This document shows positions 1-10,737 of a stretch of DNA of 64,000 nt, piece after piece. The position numbers and the translations under genes are program-made. The stretch comes from Doryteuthis pealeii (taxonomy: Eukaryota > Mollusca > Cephalopoda > Myopsida > Loliginidae): assembly GCA_023376005.1 (NCBI GenBank), contig CM042143.1, positions 83,134,090 through 83,198,089 on the forward strand. Direction: 5' to 3'. Each line of letters opens with the position of its first letter. Position 1 is the first letter of the stretch. The notes beneath the pieces are model-generated. The model was not told where the DNA came from. It searched no databases and was given only the letters and a program-made list of their open reading frames with translations.

Positions 1-126
1 ACATTAGGCCACAATCCCAAAGCAAATATCGTTCAGTTCTGTCGAATGTAAAAGATGGCTCAATGATTTTAATGGCAACAACACTGGAATAACAACATCC
101 ACAATAATCTCTTACTAATCAAACCC

Positions 127-292
127 ACTTTGGGAGGCTGTAGACCAACTTTAAGGAAGTCTAGAAAGGAACAAGTCATTGTATCCCGATTACGCATTGG
201 TCATACAAGACTAACGCACTCCAATATACTCAAACAAGAACAACAACCACAATGTGAAACATGTCAAACACCTTCGACAGTTGAACACCTAT
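127..292 (+). mobile_element. LINE ORF2 C-terminal fragment (I/Nimb-like)
   Basis: The plus frame reads SRLRIGHTRLTHSNIL followed by a Cys-rich QCETCQTPSTVEHL. This resembles the conserved tail after the RNase H/RT part of I/Jockey-type LINEs, where an RLRIGHTRLTH-like motif precedes a CxxC zinc-knuckle-like segment. The frame ends where a Helitron-family sequence begins at about 293, so the element is truncated on both sides. It is a decayed copy, not a host gene. Confidence 0.7.
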
Positions 293-672
293 TCTCTCTC
301 TCACACACACACTCTTTTTTTCTTTCTTTCCTTTTCATCTTTTTATTATGTTCGATCGAAACAGATTTGCGTTATCGCTCCTGCGCTCTTATCCCCCTCT
401 CTATCTTTAACCTACTCTCTTTCTTTTTTTTAAATTATATTTTTTCTATGTAGTATGTCCTTTTTCTTCCCTTTCTTTCTTTATAATAAAAACGGGGTGG
501 TCCATTATTTAGCTGAGGTGACGACACTCATAAGAAATCAGAATAGGGCGGATAAGCCAAACCAGAAATCAGGATTTACATTTTTGCATTTCGTCTTGGA
601 CGAATTGGACGGTTTCATTTTTAACCAGAGGGTGCTGCAAGATAATAATAATAATACAATTAAGGAACACGA
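293..672 (-). mobile_element. Helitron-like family C, copy 1 (3' end lost)
   Basis: This copy contains the family C body: a pyrimidine-rich stretch, then a block with ttagctgaggtgacgacac, then the terminal attaaggaacacga. On the minus strand it starts TCGTGTTCCTT, the 5' TC end seen in other copies. The CTAG end is missing and the left side abuts a LINE fragment. Confidence 0.65.
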
Positions 673-777
673 GTTTTGATAACAGGCCATGCATTTAGAA
701 TAACACCCCCTGATGATCTTCATTCTCCCAGAGAGATGAACTACTGTCATGTTCCAGTTTTCTTTGCTCTTTCTTTT

Positions 778-830
778 TAAAGGGTTAGGTTCAAAGTTCC
801 GTGATGGCTCCCGATTACGACAAGAAGGTC
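778..830 (+). repeat. Family G repeat fragment
   Basis: This short piece shares the ggttcraagttccgtga and ggctcccgattacgacaag segments with family G copies at 12.2, 12.7 and 46.4 kb. It is joined directly to a family C piece on its right. Confidence 0.5.
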
Positions 831-987
831 CCCGTCACCTCAGCTAAATATTTCATAAGAAATAAGAATTAGGGGGAGAAGCAACACCAGATAATCAGGA
901 TTTATATTTCATTGCATTTCGTCTTGGACGATTTGGACGGTTTCATTTTTAACCAGATGATAACGGTCGTACAATTAAGGAACACGA
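831..987 (-). mobile_element. Helitron-like family C, 5'-end fragment
   Basis: This second, shorter family C copy ends with the same aaggaacacga terminus (5' TC on the minus strand). It lacks the pyrimidine-rich middle and the CTAG end. Confidence 0.6.
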
Positions 988-1297
988 CTTTTAATATTAT
1001 AGATGACATTTGAAGCATTCACACTTATCTTTGTATTAAAAACACGTGCATAAATAATTTGTGTCTTTTCATTGGGTTTGGTTGCTGCATGCATCGTTTA
1101 TTTGTGTTTCTGGTTGGACAGGCAACGAACGGTGTTAGTTCAAATTAGTGCGTAGACATTGCAGTTGTGTTATTGTTTCAAATCTGATTGCAAGTTAAAA
1201 TAGTTTTATTAAATTTACTTTAAGGTTGAATTTAAATTTAAGATTAATTCAAGTTGATTTAAAGTTAGAATTTGGTTTGAATTTACCTAAAATCTGT
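988..1297. other. No gene seen
   Basis: AT-rich sequence with no convincing coding frame, RNA fold or recognised repeat. Confidence 0.5.
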
Positions 1298-1572
1298 TAT
1301 TGTATTAAAGCTGAGTGAATCAATGATTGTTTGCTAAAGGCTTTTTTCCTATTTAGTTTAATGACACAAAATTCATACTAAAATATTCCTTAGTTTTAGG
1401 ATTGAGTTATGTTTGAAAAATTTCCATTTCAATTGGTTCTAATTAGTCATAATTTGCAATTAAGTTAAAAAAAAACTGACCCATCTCTCACCATACATTC
1501 TGCCTATCCCATTCCCCCTATCCATGTATATCTTGATTACCTCCTCGTTATATATGTTAGTTTCTCAGTGAG

Positions 1573-1640
<68 letters not shown>
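1298..1640 (+). repeat. Repeat family N with (GA)n
   Basis: A block of about 280 bp from the 'aagctgagtgaatcaat' region to 'cctcgttatatatgttag' recurs at 17.65 and 29.96 kb. Each copy runs into a (GA)n array, here 1575-1640. It has no visible coding capacity. Confidence 0.65.
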
Positions 1641-1645
<5 letters not shown>

Positions 1646-2184
1646 CAGATGAGGATGATAATTTGGGTTTATTGTAGGCATGTCAGTTAAATATTTAACA
1701 TGCCTATCACGTCAACAGGAGCGTTAAATGTGTATTTGATGTTTTTTTTAGCAGACGAACAGACAGATACGTTGAAGTAATAAGATCTCAGAGAATCGCT
1801 GTGATTTTTTTTATTGGTCACGGGTCATGTTTAGCGATAAGTTTTATCATTTTGTAAAAATAAAGTATTCATACCTACATACATAAAAAAACACTTATAT
1901 ATATTTACGTAAAAGTTGGAAATGTACAGGTGTGTTATTTATTACTATTTTAAGGGAGTATGAAAAAAATCGACAGCAAATGCATGACTACAATATTTAT
2001 CAATCTTACACATGACTACAAGTCCGGGGCACCCTGTGAGGTTCGAACTCATTTTAGTAGTAATAGACTTCAAAACTAGTTTAACTACTATCCTACAAAG
2101 AGACACATGCATCTTGTGGTTAGGTTCAAATTCTGGAAGTATGGAGAGTGTGGAGTACCCCATACATTGCCATTAATCCCAGGT
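1641..2184. other. No gene seen
   Basis: Intergenic, AT-rich sequence. The short open frames are not family-like. Confidence 0.5.
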
Positions 2185-2372
2185 CCACTTTGACCGGAGT
2201 GGTAGTATCTGTTAGGGCCCCATCCATGATTTGAATAGATAAAAAATGAGCTTTAAGATGTTTAAAAAATGAGTTAACTTTTTTTGAATACCAAACAAGA
2301 AGGAATAAAACAAACGTCTTCGGCTTAAAATAACCCAAGGGTTGACATGCCGTAAAATCCAACCCACCAAAA
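2185..2372 (+). mobile_element. Family H retroposon fragment, (CAAC)n-type tail
   Basis: It shares 'gtggtagtacctgttaggg' and 'gttgacatgccgtaaaat' with copies at 54.8, 59.4 and 63.4 kb. The 63.4 kb copy ends in a ccaa tandem tail. That simple-repeat 3' tail suggests a non-LTR-derived retroposon in plus orientation. Confidence 0.55.
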
Positions 2373-2536
2373 AGATGGCACTTCTATTTACCAGGCTTAT
2401 TTTAGACTGGTAAAATTAACTGTATATGTATCTAGCTATACATATAAATACACATAGGCGAGTATATAAGGTATTTAAAAATTATTTTGTGATTACGAAT
2501 TAATTTCTTTCTTATGTGAAAAAGTTATTGATGAGA

Positions 2537-3068
2537 TTAGTAAGAATATGCGCCCTCCGGGCGTAAGTATTTAAATTTTAATGTAATGAAATATATTAAA
2601 TTAGAAATACTAACGAAATTGAATAAGAACGCATGTAAAAGGATTACACTAATTTTGATTATATTTTAATTAGTTTCTATATAAAATTATTCATAGGATT
2701 GATTTTAATACGTTGTAGAATGAAACAATAATATTAGAGATCAATAACAACAAGTAATTATTTATTAAACCCGGTTTTGTTAAAGCCAGTATGCAAATTA
2801 ACCACACCATATATTATGTAAACCTTTATTTCTTAGGGATAATAAGACACATTACAGGATTCTAAACACACTAATAACATGGGTTGTCTTCAGGCAACTC
2901 TAACTCAGATTTTCATAGAGACATCGTTAATAAACGAGATGTATTCTATGTATTGAAGATTTAGACTCTAAATTAAATACTCATTGATAAACTTATACAA
3001 TTTCTGAGGGTATTGTGATGTACGCAGTGACGTATTTTCGGTTACAGACAGACATACATCGAATAAGA
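2537..3068 (-). mobile_element. Helitron-like family D, full copy
   Basis: On the minus strand the copy starts TCTTATTCGATG and ends in CTAA. A CG-rich hairpin (CGCCC / GGGCG, loop GGA) lies about 11 nt before the 3' end. The flanking bases are A (5') and T (3'), the expected Helitron A^T insertion. At 532 bp with no coding capacity it is non-autonomous. Confidence 0.8.
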
Positions 3069-3189
3069 TATCAAAGAAAAAGTGTTTATATTGCGAGAGC
3101 ATATTGTAAATTGTGCATGTGTGCTCCATCCAGAAATTATAAGAAATTGCGAAAATGACTGATTCTATTGTAGAATAAGGTATTTCATG

Positions 3190-3434
3190 CTCAGGGTCAG
3201 TCGGTTGAGCGTCCGCTGGGAACCACAATGTTCCTGATTCGATACGGCCCTCGTCGACTTAGCGCATGATTAGCACAGGGATCTGTGTGGTAAAGTAAGG
3301 AGCAGATGGTAGGTGTGCCGCCCCATCACAGACGCTAAAAAGAATCTCCTTCGTCTAGCACTAGTGAAAATGGGATAGACTTCCTCGCTGTCTGGCTGAT
3401 ACCAACTTCAGGCCCCCCGGACGACTTTACTTTA
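3190..3434 (+). mobile_element. tRNA-derived SINE A
   Basis: The head has an A-box-like 'gtcagtcggttgagcg' and a B-box-like 'ttcctgattcgatac'. The body is shared with at least ten other copies (cagggatctgtg, gctgatggtaggtgtg, gataccgactt) and ends in ctttactt. It is moderately diverged. Confidence 0.8.
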
Positions 3435-3781
3435 ATAGTGAAATGAATTCAATTTTATAACTGAAGTTCATTTCGGTCTCCAGCAATTATATAAAGCCAC
3501 TTGCTCATTTGATGCTTTTGTATGGATTACATCCCTTACTTACCATGGTTCTCCTATTTAACAACAGAATCGTAAAAGAAGAAATGACAATGTCAAGACC
3601 CTCTCTTATCGTCCAGCCTCGACAAAGTTAACAGCGCATTAGCTGCGTTCCTGTTCACGGACAGCGGGTTTTGCGCCCCAGCATCCTCGTGTCGCACAGA
3701 AACAATATTCAACCAAATTCTACAATTTCAACTATTTTTCAACCAAGAGATGTAGCGTTGTGTGTGTCTTTAAGACTATCA
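3435..3781. other. No gene seen
   Basis: No coding frame or recognised repeat. A locally GC-richer part lies near 3610-3700. Confidence 0.45.
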
Positions 3782-3990
3782 GTCTGTTCATATCTATCTA
3801 TCTATCTATCTATCTAACGTAGTGTGTTCATATCTATCTATCTATCTATCTATTTATCGTAGTGTGTTCATATCTATCTATCTATCTATCTATCTATCGT
3901 AGTGTGTTCATATCTATCTATCTATATATATCTATCGTGTTCATATCTATCTATATATCTATATATATATATGTATCGTAGTGTGTTAAT
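3782..3990. repeat. Minisatellite of GTAGTGTGTTCATA + (TCTA)n units
   Basis: Five to six units, each a constant agtgtgttcata block followed by a variable (TCTA)n or (TA)n run. It is a two-level tandem repeat. Confidence 0.85.
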
Positions 3991-4004
3991 ATCTCTCTCT
4001 CTCT

Positions 4005-4007
<3 letters not shown>

Positions 4008-4050
<43 letters not shown>
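4008..4050. repeat. (TA)n microsatellite
   Basis: Uninterrupted TA dinucleotides flanking the hammerhead-like motif at 4065-4106. Confidence 0.95.
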
Positions 4051-4053
<3 letters not shown>

Positions 4054-4064
4054 AAATAAGTAAT

Positions 4065-4106
4065 CCACAGACACATGTTTTGAGGTTTCACCTCTCATCA
4101 GTGTGG
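4065..4106 (-). ncRNA. Decayed hammerhead ribozyme motif (type I layout)
   Basis: On the minus strand: stem I strand CCACA, core CTGATGA (4095-4101), stem II GAGGT/ACCTC, then AAAA where GAAA is expected, a short stem III, cleavage triplet GTC, and the stem I partner TGTGG. All helices pair. The single break is G12 to A at 4081, which should abolish activity. It sits about 15 bp from (TA)n, like the intact copy at 22144-22183. Known animal hammerheads occur in Penelope-like elements and retrozymes. Confidence 0.65.
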
Positions 4107-4180
4107 CTATACCTTAACAGCTACCCCTAGCCGGGTTTGAGACCCGAATGAACTTTCGTTCGCCAAGCCTTTATACCCGT
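4107..4180 (-). repeat. Upstream body shared with the 22.2 kb element
   Basis: The segment with 'cttaacagctacccctag' and a 'gggtttgagaccc'-type arm matches 22187-22232, which also sits directly upstream of a hammerhead motif. The two loci therefore belong to one element family. Confidence 0.55.
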
Positions 4181-4186
4181 GCGGCC

Positions 4187-4266
4187 ATATATATATATAT
4201 ATATATATATATGCTATTTTAACATTGAGCACCTTTATATGCTAAAACTTTTCACATTCATTCTCC

Positions 4267-4358
<92 letters not shown>
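4187..4358. repeat. (TA)n and (TG)n microsatellites
   Basis: (AT)n at 4187-4212, (TA)n at 4269-4296 and (TG)n at 4297-4358, with a short unique spacer between the first two. Confidence 0.95.
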
Positions 4359-4359
<1 letters not shown>

Positions 4360-4964
4360 CTGTTGATTAAGCAAAAATTGCATAGCTCACTTTGAAACGG
4401 ATAGAACACTCCCTAGTGGCCTAGTATGTTTATAACAGCAAAATTCCTTTCCTAAAAGCCGGTGTGTAGATGGTGCGGTGGTAAGATGTCTGACTGATAA
4501 CAATTCGATCGGGTTTCGAACCAAGCCTGAAGCAGCATGCCTTGTCTAATCACACTAATGAGCTGTGAAACGGCGAAACAGGACTGTATGTGAATGACAA
4601 GGACTCAATACGTACTATACTAAAGATTCCTTTTCGTATTAGGACATTTCTCTTATACAACTCTCTATAAACTCTTCTCTTCCCTGTATCTCTTGTCATT
4701 TTTGCATCCCGTTGTGTTATGGTTATTCAGACAATAAAATATTCTTACTATTACTTCGTCGTGAATTTTTCTCACATTTATTCTGTACGAAGAAACGATG
4801 TGATTCAAACACTGAAGAACTTTCTAGAATATTCTATGAAAATGATGAAAAATTATATTTTCTTGCAACAAATCTAAAAATATTCTTACCTGAAATAAAT
4901 CTGGGTGATGCTGCTATTCCAAGGCCCACGGAATGTTGCAAAACCTTGAACAAAATTTAGAAAC
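4359..4964. other. No gene seen; possible SINE remnant
   Basis: Near 4467-4540, 'gtagatggtgcggtggtaag' and 'cgggtttcgaaccaag' could be a degraded tRNA-like head. The rest shows nothing recognisable. Confidence 0.35.
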
Positions 4965-5172
4965 ATACAAAAAGTAACACTGAGTAGATAAAGTCAGAAA
5001 CAAGCATTTCTGCGGTTTAATTTCTAAGAGTTGATATGTTTTCTTTTTCGAAATGAATGAAGAAGGAATATCGATGGTTGTCAAATATTTCATTAGATTT
5101 CAGGCCAATCATAGCAAAAAAAAAAAAAAAAAATTTCGGGTTTTAGATTATTATTATTATTATTATTCCTTT
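4965..5172 (-). repeat. Flank shared with 7693-7870
   Basis: It matches 7693-7870 (cttttctgcggttt, ctaagagttgatatgtt, a poly-A run, then (ATT)n), so it is part of one direct duplication that includes the LINE pieces. Confidence 0.75.
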
Positions 5173-5875
5173 TGAGTTTTCACATCAGTGTTAGCTGATG
5201 GTCTTTCACTGGAGTCTGAGTGACAGCAAGTCTCCTCAGGTCTCCAGGACTCTTCTGAGTATTCTGGCAGATTGCAGCAGTGCAGTGTTCTGAATGGTTT
5301 CAATCCTTCCTCTGATATCCAAACTTTCCAAACCTTTTTCTAATCCTTTTGGGACTGTTCCAAGTGCACCAACTACAATTGGTATAACTTTCACTTTCAT
5401 ATTCCATAACTTTTTCAGTTCTCTGGCAAGGTCCAGATATTTGTCAATTTTTTCATTTTCCTTTAACTTCACCCTGTGATCCGCTGGCACTGCAAAATCC
5501 ACCAGTTGACAAGTTCTTTCTTTTTTGTTAATCAACACTAGGTCTGGTCTTCTTGCTGGGATAAGGTGATCCGTTTTAATTTCAAAGTCCCAGAGAATTT
5601 TGTGCGTTTCGTTCTCAAGAACAGATTCTGGTTTATGCATATACCATTTTGTTGTGTGGTCAAAATTTAATTTCTTGCATAATTCCCAGTGGATCACCTT
5701 CCCAACCCAGTCGTGTCTAGTTTTGTATTCTCGTTGTGCTAGTTTGCTACATTCGCAGAGTATATGGTTAACAGTCTCATCTCTATTACCGCAAAGTCTA
5801 CATTTACTATTTTGTTGGGTCTTATCAATTTTCGCTTTGATGTAGTTTGTCCTTATGGCATTATTTTGTGCAGCA

Positions 5876-5877
<2 letters not shown>
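5173..5877 (-). mobile_element. LINE A reverse-transcriptase C-terminal fragment
   Basis: A continuous minus-strand frame of about 210 residues begins after an (ATT)n run. It holds a zinc-knuckle-like CRLCGNRDETVNHILCECS, then WDFEIKTDHLIPARRPDL, QLVDFAVPADHRVKLKENE, IPIVVGALGTV and a terminal SARILRRVL. This tail is common in invertebrate non-LTR retrotransposons, where it is often annotated simply as reverse transcriptase. No RT catalytic motif is present, so the copy is 5'-truncated. The long open frame suggests it is fairly young, and other pieces lie at 7.9-8.6 and 35.1-36.3 kb. Confidence 0.85.

Positions 5878-5940
<63 letters not shown>
5878..5940. repeat. (ATT)n microsatellite
   Basis: About 21 trinucleotide units separating two LINE A pieces in head-to-tail order. 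The AAT tail of one copy probably seeded it. Confidence 0.95.
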
Positions 5941-6155
5941 CATCTCCCCGTCAAAGTTTTTCACATTCGCCTAAACTGGTGGCTCACTGGAGGTTGAGAG
6001 GCAGCAAGTCTCCTCAAGTCTCCAGGTCTCTTCTTAGTATTCTAGCCGATTTTTAGCAATGCCGTTGTTTGGATGGTCTCGATTCTTCCTCTAATCTCCA
6101 ATTCACTCAAACTCTTTTCAAGACACTTGGGAATCGTACCAAGTCTGTCACTGCT
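5941..6155 (-). mobile_element. LINE A 3' fragment, divergent copy
   Basis: It repeats the 3' end of LINE A (agtttttcacattcgcct, ctccaggtctcttct, gattcttcctctaatctc) on the far side of the (ATT)n array. It has frameshifts. Confidence 0.75.
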
Positions 6156-6555
6156 ATCTGCATTTAAAAAAAGTAATTCTCACGCTTATGCCAAAGCACA
6201 GAAATGAACTCGAAAGAAAATGAAGATTTCTGAGTTGACTAAACGACAAGAAATCAATCAAAAGATATTCGGAAAATTACAGTCAATACTGTAAATCTTT
6301 TCAGCAATTTATTGAATCCTTTTTAAATATTTCTCTCTACGTAACAAGTGCTACCTTATACACCACCAAACACAAATATTTGGTGATAATCGTCTTCTGG
6401 TGATTGAAGGCAAGAAACAAAGACAGTTGAAGAATTTATATTATCATCAGAAGTCATTTAAGAGAATGGTTTCGCGAGTTTTCTGGGCGAGATGAAGAAA
6501 TTGCTGTTAAATGCTCATTATCATAACTCTTTATTTTCATCCCTTTGGAGAAAGA
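6156..6555. other. No gene seen
   Basis: No recognised coding or repeat signal. Confidence 0.45.
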
Positions 6556-6745
6556 CTCATAAATGACGTTCTCCTATGGAAACCAATACAGTGGATCACC
6601 CTCCCAACCCAGTCGTGCCTACATTGACCAGCTCTGCGCGGATACCGGATGCTGCACAGAGGACATCCCGAGAGCAATGAATGATAAGGATGGTTGGCGA
6701 GAAATTGTCATCGATATCCGTGCTACTAATGCGACATGATGATAA
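6556..6745 (+). mobile_element. LINE B C-terminal fragment with foreign patch
   Basis: The plus frame encodes a DVLLW-like start, then YIDQLCADTGCCTEDIPRAM, then (GAT)n. This is the 3' end of the LINE seen at 47808-48394. Between 6590 and 6617 the expected LINE B sequence is replaced by a near-identical antisense piece of LINE A (compare 5690-5717). Confidence 0.75.
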
Positions 6746-7089
6746 TGATGATGATGATGATGATCTTTGACTCAGATGACATGCATATCACTCATTTACA
6801 TTGACTCCCATTTAGAACGTCAGTCTCTATGTAGGGACTGTATGTATACCCTCTCAATTTCAGGTGAAGGACATTCTGTTTATTCTACACATCCTCTGCA
6901 GTTATTTTTCATCTTCTATGCAAATGCCTCAGATTGAACTACATTACGAGGTGCCAACGACGGGGACTAATCCCTGGTCTTAATATTAAATATACAGATG
7001 ACAAAATACAATGAACATTGAGCACCAATAACTTGGATTAGGAACATGGATGTGTCTCATTTTGCAAACAGATAAACTGATAAATCAAG

Positions 7090-7239
7090 CGAATTTTAAC
7101 AGGGTTGAATACAGAGTTTTCCTTCTCCTAGATTGGTTGCCTAAACATAGTTAAAGAGCCCTGTCCGCCTTACTATTTACCCATAAATGGAGAGAGAATA
7201 GTTGGATTCATACCTTTCTGAAGGGTATTAGCGATATGG
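7090..7239 (-). mobile_element. tRNA-derived SINE B, partial
   Basis: It has the SINE B body (gagttttccttctcctag, actatttacccata, attcatacctttctg) without the tRNA head. Confidence 0.7.
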
Positions 7240-7692
7240 TTGGATGTACCATCAGTGATATTCTTTAATTCATTGAGAGTTTCGGGTCTTTTCAACATCA
7301 TACTCCCTCGCTCGAGATTGATCACGTCTCAGCCCGCATCCAACACAATTATAAACACTTCCTGTGTCGCTCTCAGCTAACCAATGGCTTCGGGTTTTGT
7401 CTTTTATACATGTGGTCAATTTGTTTTTGACCAATGAGCAATTATTTCCGATCTTCCATGTTGGAAACTTTCCCTATAAATATGTTGTCCATTAGAGTAT
7501 TAGTTTCATCAAAATTTTACATCGGCGAAAGCTTTACTCTATGACGAATGGTTTTAACGTCATTTTGGTATATTTTTAATTTTGATTTTTCCATACGTTG
7601 TTTCTTTTGTATCTCAATCATTTTGTGGCGGTTTCTGTCTTTTCTGTTATTTTGTGTTATAATAATGTTATCTTCAAAAAGGGATATCTAGA
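7240..7692. other. No gene seen
   Basis: No coding frame or known repeat recognised. Confidence 0.45.
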
Positions 7693-8563
7693 TAAAAAGC
7701 AAAAAATTAACACTGAGTAAAAAAGTCAAAAACCAGCTTTTCTGCGGTTTAGTTTCTAAGAGTTGATATGTTTTCTTTAAGGAATATCGATTGTTGTCAA
7801 ATATTTCATTATATTTCAGGTCAGTCATAGTAAAAAAAAAAAAAAATTCGGGTTTTAGATTATTATTATTATTTTCGCTCCTTTTGAGTTTTTCACACCA
7901 GCGGTAGCTGATGGTATTTCACTGTAGTCTGAGAGACAACAAGTCTCCTCAGGTTCCAGGACTCTTCTGAGTATTCTGGCAGATTGCAGCAATGCAGTAG
8001 TCTGGATGGTCTCAATTCTTTCTCTAATTTCTAGATACTCCAGTCTTTTTTCCAGGTTTATTGGGACCGTTCCAAGTGCACCAACTACAATTAGTATCAC
8101 TTTCACTCTCATATTCCACAGCTTTTTCAATTCCCTGTCAAGGTCTAGGTATTTATCTATCTTTTCATTTTCCTTTAACTTCACCCTGTGATCTGCTCCA
8201 CCAGTTTACAATTTCTTTCTTTTTGTTTATCAACACTATCTGTGATCTGCTAGAACCGCAAAGTCCACCAGTAGACACGTTCTTTTTTTTTTTTGTTAAT
8301 CAACACTAGGTCTGGTTTCCTGGCTGAGATAAGGTGATCCGTCTTTATATCAATGTCCCAGAGAATTTTATGCGTTTCATTCTCAAGAACAGATTCTGGT
8401 TTATGCATATACCATTTTGTTGTATGGTCAAAAATTTTTTGCATAATTCCCAGTGGGTCACCTTCCCAAACCAGTTGTGCCTAGCTTTGTATTCCTGTTG
8501 TGCAAGTTTGCTACTTTCACTTAATACATGGTTTACAGACTCATCCTGTCTCCGCACAGTCTA
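7693..8563 (-). mobile_element. LINE A copy 2 with flank (direct duplicate of 4965-5877)
   Basis: It has the same order as 4965-5877: shared flank, poly-A, short (ATT)n, LINE A tail. Frames broken by several indels carry IVVGALGTV, HKPESVLENETHKILWD and CINQNLF-type segments. A small internal duplication repeats 'tgatctgct...caccag' near 8190-8270. Confidence 0.8.
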
Positions 8564-8564
8564 C

Positions 8565-8630
<66 letters not shown>
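8564..8630. repeat. (ATT)n microsatellite
   Basis: Equivalent in position to the array at 5878-5940. Confidence 0.95.
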
Positions 8631-8965
8631 CTCTCCATCAAAGTTTTTCACATCCGCCTAAACTGGTGGTTCACTGGAGACTGAGAGGCAGCAAGTTTCC
8701 TCAGGTCTCCAGGTCTCTTCTGAGAATTCTAGCCGATTTAGCAATGCTGTAGTTTGGATGGTATCGATTCTTCCTCTAATCTCCAATTCATCCAGACTCT
8801 TTTCAAGACACTGGGAATCCTCCCTAGAGCACCAGTTATAATAGAGACGATATTTGCCTTCATGTTCCACAGTTTACTCAGTTCTCTAGCAAGGTCCAAG
8901 TATTTGTCTTTTAGCCTCGATATGGCAATTTTTTCTTCTTCTTGTTCAATTAACACTAGAGAGAT
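8631..8965 (-). mobile_element. LINE A 3' fragment, partner of 5941-6155
   Basis: The minus frame carries LARELSKLWNMKANIVSI and ITGALGRIPS before a frameshift. It extends further 5' than the partner at 5941-6155. Confidence 0.75.
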
Positions 8966-9078
8966 CATTATTCATAATATTGAAGCGAAAAAAAATAGCG
9001 ATAAATGCGTTTATTTTCAAATGATTTTATGTTTTTCGTCTTCAGCGTAAAAACAAAACATTCTATAATCAAAAGTGC

Positions 9079-9089
9079 ACACACACACA

Positions 9090-9170
<81 letters not shown>
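9079..9170. repeat. (CA)n then (GA)n microsatellite
   Basis: Short CA run, then about 38 GA units from 9093. Confidence 0.95.
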
Positions 9171-9171
<1 letters not shown>

Positions 9172-9300
9172 AACACATTCATACATAAGACTATTCTATT
9201 TTAACTTCATTCGGCTTAGCGAAACACATTAGAGAGGCAGATATTCCACTCCACACATTCTGTATCCATAACTTCACAGTTATCTGCAATAATGCCCACC

Positions 9301-9307
<7 letters not shown>

Positions 9308-9365
<58 letters not shown>
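9308..9365. repeat. (CA)n microsatellite
   Basis: About 29 CA units. Confidence 0.95.
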
Positions 9366-9368
<3 letters not shown>

Positions 9369-9439
9369 TGTGTATGTATGCATATATATATTATATACAT
9401 ATATAACAGATACATTAGTAAGTCCATAGTATGATGATG

Positions 9440-9555
9440 AAAAAAAGCATTTATTTCATACACCAAATATTTATTTTTTCAACATAATCTCCTTCCTTGT
9501 AAATGCATTTACACAACGCTTTGTCCATTGATCACATAGATTGAACATTAGAGAC
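9440..9555 (-). mobile_element. Mariner transposase C-terminal relic
   Basis: The minus strand reads CDQWTKRCVNAF and, after a one-base shift, YKEGDYVEKINIW. This matches the W-x-K-C-I ... GDYVEK ending of mariner transposases. The catalytic domain is missing, so the copy is inactive. Confidence 0.6.
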
Positions 9556-9629
9556 TGAAAATACACATCAAAATTCAATAACTTTGTCAAGCTACAGCCA
9601 TCCTCATATATGTACACATACTTACTTGA

Positions 9630-9640
<11 letters not shown>

Positions 9641-9700
<60 letters not shown>
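9641..9700. repeat. (TA)n microsatellite
   Basis: Flanks the box at 9711-9730. Confidence 0.95.
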
Positions 9701-9703
<3 letters not shown>

Positions 9704-9710
9704 GAGGAAT

Positions 9711-10011
9711 GGAAGTGAATCCGACAGTATATAAGTTTATAAAAATGAAAAAAAAAAAAAAACAAGAAAAAAAAAAAAAACAAGTTGCATTGATGGTTGA
9801 TATTTATTTAGCCAACGCTACAGCGTTTCGGTTTGTTTAACTGAAGCCGTCACACACTAAAAACAAAGACTCACAAGCTTCTGTTTATTAGTAATTTATT
9901 TTTTACACAGACAATGGCACCGTCGATGGTTTGATAAACAAACTGAAACGCTGTAGCGTTGGCTAAATAAATATCACCCTACAAGGCAACTTCTTTTTTC
10001 ATTTTTATAAA

Positions 10012-10014
<3 letters not shown>
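9711..10014. mobile_element. Inverted-repeat element with hammerhead-like arms
   Basis: Two arms of about 90-100 bp, 9735-9840 and 9930-10014, are reverse complements. Each holds a GAAA followed by the self-complementary stem CGCTGTAGCG and TT, the stem III plus cleavage layout of a hammerhead, but the CUGANGA core is degenerate. The left end carries the box GGAAGTGAATCCGACAGTAT. (TA)n arrays lie on both sides. Confidence 0.5.

Positions 10015-10100
<86 letters not shown>
10015..10100. repeat. (TA)n microsatellite
   Basis: About 43 TA units. Confidence 0.95.
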
Positions 10101-10104
<4 letters not shown>

Positions 10105-10155
10105 TTGGTTGATGTTGAGTCCACGTATGCTTCTTTATAAATAAATATATTTATG

Positions 10156-10737
10156 TATTAATGTATTGTTCTTGTAAACGTTTTTGGTAATATTGGAAGA
10201 ATTGGAAATATAGAGATAACAAAAAAAGAAAAGAAAAAAAAAGGAACAAAAATAGAAAGAACCCCCCCCCCCCGAGTTCAAATAGATGAACATTGTTTTG
10301 TTCTTGGTCTGCTTTATTCTTTTGGAATTTTTTTTTTTGAAAGAATAAAGCGGACCACGTGTTGGAATTTTTTGGTATATAAGTTTTGCTCCAATACATC
10401 ACTTAAATTTATAGACTAAGCGAGGCCACGTGGTTTAAACCTCAGCCAATCAACAGCCCGAATGCGTGGATGGTTGACTACTTAATCACTGATACTGAAA
10501 GACGTCCATTTCCAATCATTGATGAAGGAATTGTAATACTGAGGATCACCAAGAAATAACCAAAGGATTCTTTACCAAGGATTTCTTCTGGACAAGCGCT
10601 CTTGCTTGAAGCCTAAAGGATGGCCAATAAAGTTGTAACACCACGGGTAAAATAACGGTTATCTATTAGTCTTTTTGTTCTCTTTATATTTTTGATGCTT
10701 CCAATATTACCAAAAACGTTCACAAGAACAATACATT

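Noticed and set aside
3791..4050. CRISPR-like array of repeats and spacers
   Set aside because: It is a (TCTA)n-based minisatellite in a eukaryotic genome. The spacers are simple repeats and no cas genes are present.
5236..5964. A 242-codon minus-strand protein taken as a host gene
   Set aside because: It starts with poly-Ile from (ATT)n and continues as the tail of a non-LTR retrotransposon repeated elsewhere in the window.
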